DNA of 64,000 bases, from the NCBI GenBank assembly GCA_020072785.1, contig JAIQGG010000002.1, positions 620,001 to 684,000 on the forward strand, written 5' to 3'. A program made the position numbers and the translations under genes. Below, piece after piece: positions 52,658 to 58,538 of the stretch. This DNA comes from Terriglobia bacterium (lineage in GTDB: Bacteria > Acidobacteriota > Terriglobia > Acidiferrales > UBA7541). Under the pieces are notes generated by a model. It did no database searches and had not been told where the DNA came from. It saw only the letters and a list, made by a program, of their open reading frames with translations. Every line of letters starts with the position of its first letter. Position 1 is the first letter of the stretch.

Positions 52658-53716
52658 TTAGTGGTGCGGGATCTTGGCCATCACCTTATAGATGGCCGCC
52701 AGCACCGGGTCCGAAGCGATCGCTTGTCCGGACGGGGCATACGCGAAGTTGAAATTGTTCTGGTTCTTCAGGCGGATGTGAAACGCATCCCGGTCGGAGG
52801 AGTACACGTCATTCTTCCGCACCTCGTCTATGCCCTCCAACGGCGTTTCGAAGGAGTGCGGGGCCTGTGTGGTCCGGAAGGCAAGCGAACTTTCGCTGAC
52901 GATAAGCGTTCCCATGCAGAAGCTCAGGAAGCCGTCCCCATGATCGTGCCAGACGATGAATTCCTGGCCGGAGGCTTCGCTTGCGCCGGCGCCTGGTGCA
53001 GGCTGTTTGTCCGGGCGGACCGCACCATATTCGCGCGCCAGTTCGCCGAAGGTGTACTTTGCTTCTTGACCCAATAGAGGCTCGACATAGTCGATGGGGA
53101 CGGCGAAATTCAGGTTTTGCGCTCCCTGCCCGGTAATGCCCTTGGTCGTGATTCCCACCACCTCGCCTTGCAGATTCAACACCGGTCCCCCGCTGCTGCC
53201 CGGCGAAGAGGGAGCCGATATCTGTAAATAGCGCGTGCCCTCGACCACGCGGATCGCGCTGATGATCCCTTCCGCCAGCGTCCGCTCCAGACCCATCGGG
53301 TTTCCCATGGCCACGATCCGCTGGCCTTGTTTGAGCTGCTCCGTATTCCCGATCCGCAAGGTCGGCAGTTTGCTCTTCCTGATTTTGATCAGCGCAATAT
53401 CCCGGCGGGCGTCGAAAGCGACCACCCCGGTGCTGTCGAAGATCTCCCCATTTTCCAGTTTCACCTCCACGCGCTCGGCCCCCGCAATCACGTGGAAGTT
53501 GGTTGCGATCACGCCGGAGGCATCCACGATGAATCCGCTGCCCAGCCCCAGCGGGCTGCCCTTGGCGTCCCGCGTTTGCAGGAAAACCACCGCCGGTCCC
53601 GATGCCGTGGCAATCTCCGCGGCGGTCTTCTCCACAATCCCCTGTTGGCACCATCCGTTGTTCGCAAGCGTGCACAGAGCAATCCCGAACCCGGCGGCAA
53701 GAAGTTCTTTTCTCAT
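52658..53716 (-). CDS. Exported HtrA/trypsin-like serine protease lacking a PDZ domain
   Basis: A 352-residue protein with a signal peptide (about 1-23, ending NGWCQ) and an S1C protease domain. The triad is His75 in ATNFHVIAGA, Asp106 in ARRDIALIKI and Ser175 in SPGSSGGPV. After the protease domain (ending about residue 220) there is no PDZ domain. Instead about 100 residues (EFIVWHDHGDGFLSFCMG to VLAAIYKVMAKI) form what looks like a small beta-rich module of the kind that binds ligands or membranes; I do not recognise it. DegP/DegQ relatives degrade misfolded envelope proteins. ATG 53716 has GAGGTG upstream. The gap of 185 bases to the carbonic anhydrase gene holds nothing I can identify. 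Confidence 0.88.
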   Translation of the reverse strand: MRKELLAAGFGIALCTLANNGWCQQGIVEKTAAEIATASGPAVVFLQTRDAKGSPLGLGSGFIVDASGVIATNFHVIAGAERVEVKLENGEIFDSTGVVAFDARRDIALIKIRKSKLPTLRIGNTEQLKQGQRIVAMGNPMGLERTLAEGIISAIRVVEGTRYLQISAPSSPGSSGGPVLNLQGEVVGITTKGITGQGAQNLNFAVPIDYVEPLLGQEAKYTFGELAREYGAVRPDKQPAPGAGASEASGQEFIVWHDHGDGFLSFCMGTLIVSESSLAFRTTQAPHSFETPLEGIDEVRKNDVYSSDRDAFHIRLKNQNNFNFAYAPSGQAIASDPVLAAIYKVMAKIPHH

Positions 53717-53807
53717 GGGAGCACCTCGGAGGGACCATTCACCTAATACTACTCCCTAACGATAGGGAAGTGCCAGCAGCCCCCTCCCCAGCCCTTTGCG
53801 TCCCGGC

Positions 53808-53946
53808 TTGTGTAGGCGACTTGTGTAGGGGACGGACTTTAGTCCGTCCGCCGCGTCCCGGTTTGTGTAGGCGACGACCTTTAGTCCGTCCATCGCTTCC
53901 CGGTTTGTGTAGGGGACGGACTTTAGTCCGTCCGTCGCTCGCGGGG
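53808..53946. repeat. Three tandem 42-bp units built around a GTAG/TTTA hairpin
   Basis: Units start at 53821, 53863 and 53905, each opening TTGTGTAGG and containing GACTTTAGTCCGTCC or a close variant, with a 13-base partial unit at 53808-53820. Units 1 and 3 form a perfect GGACGGAC-TTTA-GTCCGTCC hairpin; unit 2 has a mismatched left arm. They lie in the 492-base gap between the HtrA-like gene and the toxin gene. Confidence 0.85.
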
Positions 53947-54067
53947 TTTACGAGCGAAGAACCTCTCCTCGCATTCCTCCCACTCCATTGGCGAAAAGCG
54001 CGAACCCGCGCGGCTAGCCCCGTCTTAGCGCCCGCTCACCACTTCCTTGCCGTATCCCTCGAATCGT

Positions 54068-54138
54068 CAGGAAAGTGCGAAGAGAAAAACCCCACCCACC
54101 CGAACCCCGCGTTGACCGCTTTGCGGTCACCTAAAACA
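54068..54138 (+). repeat. 71-bp direct repeat, left copy flanking the toxin-antitoxin pair
   Basis: This sequence, containing GAACCCCGCGTTGACCGCTT followed by TGCGGTCACC, recurs at 54810-54880 with seven mismatches in 71 positions and no gaps. Just after the left copy, GACCGCTTTGCGGTCACC is present a second time (54140-54157); that core is itself a hairpin (GACCGC/GCGGTC). Confidence 0.75.
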
Positions 54139-54208
54139 TTGACCGCTTTGCGGTCACCTGGAATAACGATGCGCTGCCCGAAATCTCTCTCGGTCGTTAA
54201 GCTTGGGC

Positions 54209-54511
54209 CTATTTCAAAAGGGAAGGAATGTTTCGGGCCCCGTGAAGAATCCGGATGATTTGCAGCGGCTTTGTCTCTGGGTCGTACACGATCCAGTAAC
54301 TCCGGTAGGGCTGCACCAGCCAGAAGCGCAAGGGCAAAGCGGTCAAGTCCGTGCGCGCATGACCAGCCAGCGGAATCTCGGCCAGAAACGCGCAGGCGGA
54401 ATAAATCGCCTCTTCAACGCGGCCGGCTGCGTCAGCGGAATCTTCGGCGATGTAACTCCAAATGTCGAATAGATCTTCTGCAGCTTGGGGGGTGAATTGG
54501 CAGGCGCTCAT
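54209..54511 (-). CDS. parE: RelE/ParE-family toxin
   Basis: A 100-residue protein of the RelE/ParE toxin superfamily: CQFTPQAAEDLFDIWSYIAEDS at the start, a middle region GHARTDL, and the C-terminal strand pair YRSYWIVYDPETKPLQIIRILHGARNI. ParE toxins poison DNA gyrase while RelE toxins cut mRNA on the ribosome; the WSYIAEDS and ILHGARN segments favour ParE. The ATG at 54511 overlaps the antitoxin stop by four bases, the standard coupled arrangement with the antitoxin first. The pair lies between 71-bp direct repeats. Confidence 0.85.
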   Translation of the reverse strand: MSACQFTPQAAEDLFDIWSYIAEDSADAAGRVEEAIYSACAFLAEIPLAGHARTDLTALPLRFWLVQPYRSYWIVYDPETKPLQIIRILHGARNIPSLLK

Positions 54512-54786
54512 GCCTGGCGCTTTTCAGCGAGCCAGGCGCGTTTCCTCTTCTCCAGTGTGGCTCGAACCTGGTCGGAATCGAGCAACTCCCCGCGCTGCGC
54601 GGCGGCATAGCCTTGCTCGATTTTTGCCGCGATCTCCGTTCTATGCTCGGCCAGCCAGGTTTCTTGCTCGTGGAGCAGGGAAACGGCGTGCTCCACGAAT
54701 TCATCCACGGATTGGTACGGCCCGCGCTGCACGTCCTGCTTGATCAGTTCTTCCAGCTCCGGCCGCAGATGAATCTTCATGCCCAT
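54508..54786 (-). CDS. parD: ParD-like antitoxin
   Basis: A 92-residue (or 90, if starting at the second ATG, 54780) protein. The N-terminal half (MKIHLRPELEELIKQDVQRG, then YQSVDEFVEHAVSLL) resembles the ribbon-helix-helix fold of ParD/CopG antitoxins, which binds DNA and represses the operon. The C-terminal half (EQGYAAAQRGELLDSDQVRATLEKRKRAW) is the usual flexible toxin-wrapping helix, including the RGELLD motif seen in many ParD-type proteins. Only 23 bases separate the start from the right direct repeat, so the promoter must lie at or within that repeat. Confidence 0.83.
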   Translation of the reverse strand: MGMKIHLRPELEELIKQDVQRGPYQSVDEFVEHAVSLLHEQETWLAEHRTEIAAKIEQGYAAAQRGELLDSDQVRATLEKRKRAWLAEKRQA

Positions 54787-54809
54787 AGTCTACCCCAGGT
54801 TTTCCTCGC

Positions 54810-54880
54810 CAAGAAAGAGCGAAGAGAAAACCCCCACCCTCGCGAACCCCGCGTTGACCGCTTTGCGGTCACCCAGAACA
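54810..54880 (+). repeat. 71-bp direct repeat, right copy flanking the toxin-antitoxin pair
   Basis: Same orientation as 54068-54138, about 90 percent identical by eye alignment. It begins 24 bases upstream of the antitoxin start codon and thus probably overlaps the promoter of the module. Confidence 0.75.
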
Positions 54881-54949
54881 AGGATGGCCACCCGGATTCC
54901 TCTCACTGCTCCAAGGGTCGGCCATCCGCTCCCATTCGCCCACCCGCCC

Positions 54950-55058
54950 GTCATTTCGAACGAAGCAGGCCAACGCTTTCTTTCCCCTTCGCTCCTGCGA
55001 TCGAAGATTCCGGTCCGGCCGGAAAGGGTTGGCCTGCGCAGTGAGAAATCTCTCTTCG
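54950..55058. repeat. Dispersed repeat interrupted by a palindromic insert
   Basis: GTCATTTCGAACGAAGC (54950-54966) and GTGAGAAATCTCTCTTCG (55041-55058) are the two halves of the repeat seen intact at 46837-46869. Between them is a 69-base imperfect palindrome (54967-55035) closed by AGGCCAAC and GTTGGCCT, with GATCGAAGATTCCGGTCCGG inside, followed by GCGCA. The interior matches part of the element at 36767-36838. Confidence 0.65.
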
Positions 55059-55114
55059 TTTTTGCCTCTCTTCGCATCTGAAGAACTCCCGTCTCCGTGC
55101 CACAATCCGCCCCC

Positions 55115-55225
55115 ATGGAGCGCACCTCCCACGTCTACCTCATGGCCAGCAAATCAGAACAATTGAAAAGACTTTGCCCAGAAAGGATGCTCGCCATAAA
55201 TCTTCATTACAGCTCCACCTTCTAA
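55115..55225 (+). pseudogene. Probable stub of a GIY-YIG endonuclease gene
   Basis: A 36-codon frame starts MERTSHVYLMASKS, which looks like the first strand of GIY-YIG domain proteins (typically HVYIMASxxxxLYIGVT). After the fourteenth codon, at about 55157, the sequence turns AT-rich, the LYIGVT strand never appears and the frame ends at 55223-55225. The simplest reading is that the AT-rich island starting here replaced or displaced the rest of the gene. No GIY-YIG remainder is visible after the island. The stub is short, so the family call is moderate. Confidence 0.5.
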
Positions 55226-55330
55226 ACTGTGATAACATGTCCACTAATGGTCGTATTTGTTCATAACGTAATCGAGAGCTATTGAAAATGCGAAAGAGTC
55301 CACCAACGAAACAGCCTCAGGTCTAGTTGG

Positions 55331-55374
55331 TATGATCAACAGCGGTTCTGTCCTTTAAAGACAGTTATGTCTGT
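55331..55374 (+). promoter_or_regulatory. -10 box and repeated CTGT/ACAG half-sites upstream of the phosphorylase-like gene
   Basis: TATGAT at 55331-55336 is a 5/6 -10 box; the -35 region is weak. Just downstream CTGTC (55348-55352) and GACAG (55360-55364) form an inverted repeat around CTTTAAA, and the same ACAG pairs again with CTGT at 55371-55374. Overlapping symmetric half-sites in this position suggest a repressor operator. Confidence 0.35.
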
Positions 55375-55433
55375 TGTCAGGCTCTTGGGAATTTTGCAAG
55401 GCCGCAAGAAGAAGACCGGGTCTTTGCCAAACG

Positions 55434-56552
55434 ATGGAAATCTCGACATTACTGAGTGCCATTAAGCCCAAGAATCGTACAGACCAATATGTAATCCTCT
55501 CAGCAATGTTCGTTCTGAATGCACATAGATCTCCAGTGACCGCAAAAGAGATATCCCACTTACTTAATTTACATCTACGAACGAAGGCGCCTGATAATGT
55601 GCCTTCCAGTCTCCGTGCGTACACGGCTTACGCAAGCCCAACGGACCAAGGCCCTCGTCTGCGATGGACTCTAACAGATAAGGGAATCGAACATCTTCGA
55701 TCATTAAGTGGGCTTAGTCTCTCCAGAACATTGGACGCCGAAAGTTTTAGGTCAGACATCGGCATAATCTGCGCTCTAGAATTTCCGGAGCTCGCAGCAG
55801 TGCTTAAAGCATTCGGTGGCAAAAGTGCCTGGAAAGAAGTCGGCGACACTCGCTACACACACGTCTATCGTGAAGGTAGTTTGACTACCGCGGAAGGTAC
55901 AACTCTGCGAATAGTAGCAACCACTTCCACGTCAATGGGGCTCACCGCAGCTGCAATCGCGACGACTCAACTTGTCCTCCAGTTTCGTCCGCGGCTGGTT
56001 GCTATGATTGGGATAGCTGCCGGAACACGGTCTGGTGGTAAGCAGTTCGGCGACATCCTGGTCGCAGACCCGAGCGTTGACTACAACTCTGGAAAAGTTG
56101 CTCTCCAGAATGGAATTAGGGAATTTCAGCCAGATCCCTATCCAATTGGGCTTAATCCTCGACTTCGCAGTGTCCTGCAAAAGTACCGCAATGCAAATCA
56201 AGTATTCGAAGGAATACGTGGTCGATGGCACGGTGCCAGACCAGCGGAACCTAATCGTCTTCATTTAGGTCCTGTTGGCGCAGCTGACCAGGTTATTGAC
56301 GATGCGGGGCGCATACTCGAGATTCAAAAGAACTGGAGAAAACTGATCGGTGTAGAGATGGAAACATACGGGGTGTACCGTGCGGTCCACGAGTCACCTG
56401 AACCAAAACCACGGGTCGTATCATTCAAGGCGGTATGCGATTTTGCGGCAGAAAAATCAGATTCGTGGCAGGAATACGCCGCCTTTATGGCTGCAGAGTT
56501 TGCAAGCGAGTTTTTCAGACAAGAATGGGCCGCCTTATGGCCCACAAATTGA
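55434..56552 (+). CDS. Winged-helix plus nucleoside-phosphorylase-superfamily protein
   Basis: A 372-residue two-domain protein. Residues about 15-92 look like a winged helix (VILSAMFVLNAHRSPVTAKEI, later RLRWTLTDKGIEHLRSL). Residues 108-365 are a PNP/MTA-nucleosidase fold: DIGIICALEFPEL, VAMIGIAAGTRSGG, FGDILVADPSVDYNSGKV, VEMETYGVY with Glu310, and VCDFAAEKSD with Asp336, matching the catalytic Glu and Asp of MTAN-type enzymes. Phosphorylase-fold domains joined to regulatory domains occur in predicted defence systems, where they may consume nucleotides. I chose ATG 55434; a TTG at 55374 would add 20 residues. It is AT-richer than the surrounding genome and is followed after 17 bases by its partner gene. 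Confidence 0.75.
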   Translation: MEISTLLSAIKPKNRTDQYVILSAMFVLNAHRSPVTAKEISHLLNLHLRTKAPDNVPSSLRAYTAYASPTDQGPRLRWTLTDKGIEHLRSLSGLSLSRTLDAESFRSDIGIICALEFPELAAVLKAFGGKSAWKEVGDTRYTHVYREGSLTTAEGTTLRIVATTSTSMGLTAAAIATTQLVLQFRPRLVAMIGIAAGTRSGGKQFGDILVADPSVDYNSGKVALQNGIREFQPDPYPIGLNPRLRSVLQKYRNANQVFEGIRGRWHGARPAEPNRLHLGPVGAADQVIDDAGRILEIQKNWRKLIGVEMETYGVYRAVHESPEPKPRVVSFKAVCDFAAEKSDSWQEYAAFMAAEFASEFFRQEWAALWPTN

Positions 56553-56569
56553 AATGGCGGAGGGCTTAG

Positions 56570-57208
56570 ATGAACAGCAAAAAACAACTGACAAAAAAGA
56601 ATCCAGAGATCGCCGCAATTGGAATTGTGTACGGAGCAGTTGAGAAACTAACTCACGAGGAAGCCGCCCGAGTCCTGAGCTACGTCTGGGACAAACTGAA
56701 TCTTAAATCGGCACCCGGTACTGGAAAACTGGAGAAGGACATTGAGGATACATTTGAACCACTACCCAGCGAGAAATCGTCGGAAAGTTCGAAGGTTGAG
56801 GAAGGCGGACTCGAGGGTATCAGTCCTGTAGCAAGGAAATGGATGACCCGAAATGGTCTGAAGGCTGAAACGCTTTCTACGATCTTCAGTCTTGGAGGTG
56901 ATGAGATCGACTTGATTGCTAAAGAGATTCCTGGAAAAAGCAAAAGGGAGAGAATGCATTCGGTTCTACTTTTGAAAGGAATTGCAGCCTACCTTGGAAG
57001 TGGTGCAGCTCGGTTCACCCATGAACAGCTCAAGGAGGCATGTTTACACTATAAAGCCTTTGACTCGGCCAATTTTGCCACCTACTTAAAAGACTTCTCG
57101 GCAGAGGTGACGGGAGACAAGAGCACCGCATATGTGCTCAGTGCCCGCGGTTTGTCAAGCGCAACAGACATTGTGAAAAACATGCTTGCGTCCAAACACG
57201 CGAGTTGA
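56570..57208 (+). CDS. Partner protein of unknown function with C-terminal winged-helix-like domain
   Basis: A 212-residue protein with GGAGGG eight bases before its ATG. Residues 12-45 are helical (EIAAIGIVYGAVEKLTHEEAA), 46-85 are a charged low-complexity linker, and 128-205 have the layout of a winged helix: a first helix, ARFTHEQLKEACLHY, a wing, then TAYVLSARGLSSATDIVKNM. This C-terminal layout resembles the N-terminal domain of the upstream phosphorylase-like protein (wing, then a [YW]xLTxxG-like strand and a last helix). I do not know a named family. It shares the AT-richer composition of its partner, and the two are almost certainly one operon. Confidence 0.7.
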   Translation: MNSKKQLTKKNPEIAAIGIVYGAVEKLTHEEAARVLSYVWDKLNLKSAPGTGKLEKDIEDTFEPLPSEKSSESSKVEEGGLEGISPVARKWMTRNGLKAETLSTIFSLGGDEIDLIAKEIPGKSKRERMHSVLLLKGIAAYLGSGAARFTHEQLKEACLHYKAFDSANFATYLKDFSAEVTGDKSTAYVLSARGLSSATDIVKNMLASKHAS

Positions 57209-57293
57209 GTAGACGGCCTTACCTTCGAATGCTTTTCTTTTCCGGCGCCAGACCTTCTTCTCTTCCTCTACCAGGCTTTTTCCTCTCGATTTT

Positions 57294-57320
57294 GTAGAGG
57301 CCGGGCTTTAGCCCGGCCTC
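57294..57320. repeat. GTAG/TTTA hairpin repeat after the AT-rich two-gene unit
   Basis: GTAGAGGCCGGGC-TTTA-GCCCGGCCTC: a perfect ten-base-pair stem (57297-57306, 57311-57320) with the TTTA loop and leading GTAG shared with 51796-51824. CTGTTTTC follows, so it may terminate the upstream transcript. The rest of the 620-base gap to 57829 holds further repeats (57397-57545) and no gene. Confidence 0.6.
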
Positions 57321-57396
57321 CTGTTTTCAATGCTTTGGCCGCATGGAAACGGCCGCTGCACTTGTTCTAGCCCTTTTCCCGCACTCTGCTACACGC

Positions 57397-57430
57397 CATT
57401 CGAACGTACTATCACCCACCATTCGAAACT
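57397..57430 (+). repeat. 34-bp direct repeat, left copy
   Basis: CATTCGAACGTACTATCACC plus CACCATTCGAAACT; it recurs at 57511-57545 with one inserted base. Each copy contains ATTCGAA twice. The two copies enclose an 80-base segment carrying the 57431-57479 hairpin and dispersed repeat. Confidence 0.75.
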
Positions 57431-57479
57431 GACTATCCGACAAGGATAGTCATCCTGAGCGAAGCGAAGGATCTCAACG
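57431..57479. repeat. Hairpin joined to an uninterrupted copy of the CATCCTGAGCG repeat
   Basis: GACTATCC-GACAA-GGATAGTC (57431-57451) is a perfect eight-base-pair hairpin. It runs directly into GTCATCCTGAGCGAAGCGAA followed by GGATCTCAACG (57449-57479). The latter is the uninterrupted form of the outer sequence found around the insert at 36767-36838. Confidence 0.65.
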
Positions 57480-57510
57480 GCAGATGGACGCCAGCCCGTC
57501 GAACCGAGAT

Positions 57511-57545
57511 CATTCGAACGTACTATCACCCACTCATTCGAAACT
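57511..57545 (+). repeat. 34-bp direct repeat, right copy
   Basis: Same as 57397-57430 with an extra T before the last CATTCGAAACT. It is followed by an AT-rich stretch (57546-57580) that may contain a promoter, though no gene starts soon after. Confidence 0.75.
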
Positions 57546-57828
57546 AGTACCACACAGTAATATATTGACGAAGTATAAATACCGTGCTACCATGCCCCGT
57601 GACGCTTCCACTTCACCCCTGCGAACCCGCAAATGGTCGCCCGCTCCCCTCCTTACCTCATTATCTCTGTACCTCCTTACTTCCATTTATCTCCTGTATT
57701 TCCCATAGCTTACAAACTCTTTGCGCCCACGGCCCCGCAACAACTCCTTTGCAATCAAGCACTCCCGCACTCTTTACCATCACACGGGGGGTGGGGGTGC
57801 CCCCCTGCCCCTGTCATCGAGGATCAAA

Positions 57829-58356
57829 ATGAAAAAAGAACACTCCAAATCCAGCTCCGCCAACGACTCCCGCTGCCGCCATTTCACTCGCGAAGGCCGC
57901 CGCTGCCGCCTGCGCATTCTGAACCCTCATTCCGGTCTCTGCTTTCGACATGCTGGCCTCCAGAATAAGCAGGCCGATGCCGCCGACAGCGACCTCACCG
58001 CTGCCTTCTCCGGCCTGCTCAGCGGCTTCAAGTCCGCCGCCCAGATCAACGACTTCCTCTCCAAACTCGTGGTCCTCCTCGCCCAGAACCGCATCTCCTC
58101 GCGCCGCGCCGCCGTCCTCGCCTACATCAATCAACTCCTCCTCCGCACCCTTCCGGCCATCGAGCAGGAATGCGACCTCCAGTCGCCCGAGGACGCCTCC
58201 ACTCCCGTCATCGTCATGGATGTTGCCCGCCCAACCCGCCCGCCCTCGATAGATCGGGGCCCGCAGTCCGGCCATGCCCCAGCCATGCCCCGGCCACGCC
58301 CCGGACAGCCGTCGGGGACAGCAGTCGGGGACAGCAGTCGGGGCCAGCCCTCATGA
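57829..58356 (+). CDS. Small protein with a Cys/His (CxH...C...C-H) motif, unknown function
   Basis: A 175-residue protein beginning MKKEHSKSSSANDSRCRHFT. The segment CRHFTREGRRCRLRILNP followed by HSGLCFRHA has the spacing of a small zinc-binding CCCH-like motif that I recall from short Acidobacteria proteins of unknown role. A helical region follows (about 60-115, LTAAFSGLLSGFKSAAQIND and a basic RISSRRAAVLAYINQLLL). The last 45 residues are Pro/Arg/Gly-rich and read through repeated GGGGACAGCAGTCGGGG-like sequence, so the C-terminus is probably not conserved. ATG 57829 has GAGG eight bases upstream. It stands alone. Confidence 0.6.
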   Translation: MKKEHSKSSSANDSRCRHFTREGRRCRLRILNPHSGLCFRHAGLQNKQADAADSDLTAAFSGLLSGFKSAAQINDFLSKLVVLLAQNRISSRRAAVLAYINQLLLRTLPAIEQECDLQSPEDASTPVIVMDVARPTRPPSIDRGPQSGHAPAMPRPRPGQPSGTAVGDSSRGQPS

Positions 58357-58386
58357 CCCCCGCCGCCCACCTCCGGCTTGCAACTT

Positions 58387-58411
58387 GTAGGGGCACGATA
58401 CATCGTGCCCG
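58387..58411. repeat. GTAGGGGCAC palindromic repeat, copy 2
   Basis: GTAG is followed by GGGCACGAT-AC-ATCGTGCCC (58391-58410). Relative to the copy at 51845-51868 the inner three base pairs differ on both arms, and complementarity is preserved. Confidence 0.6.
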
Positions 58412-58476
58412 TTCTTGGGGTTTACGCGGATCCCGCCCATTTTGGCGCTCGATTCCCCTAGGCGCCTGCCCCATCC

Positions 58477-58506
58477 TTGTCCCTGGCTCGTCCCCCGCAG
58501 TACAAT
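58477..58506 (+). promoter_or_regulatory. Promoter of the P5C dehydrogenase gene
   Basis: TTGTCC (58477-58482, 4/6) and TACAAT (58501-58506, 5/6) are 18 bases apart. AGGAGG at 58524-58529 then lies nine bases before the ATG at 58539. Confidence 0.5.
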
Positions 58507-58538
58507 TAGCCGTTTGTTCGATCAGGAGGAAACCCGCC

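Noticed and set aside
53808-53946. Possible CRISPR array in the 42-bp repeats
   Set aside because: The repeats are directly tandem without unique spacers, and no cas gene is present.
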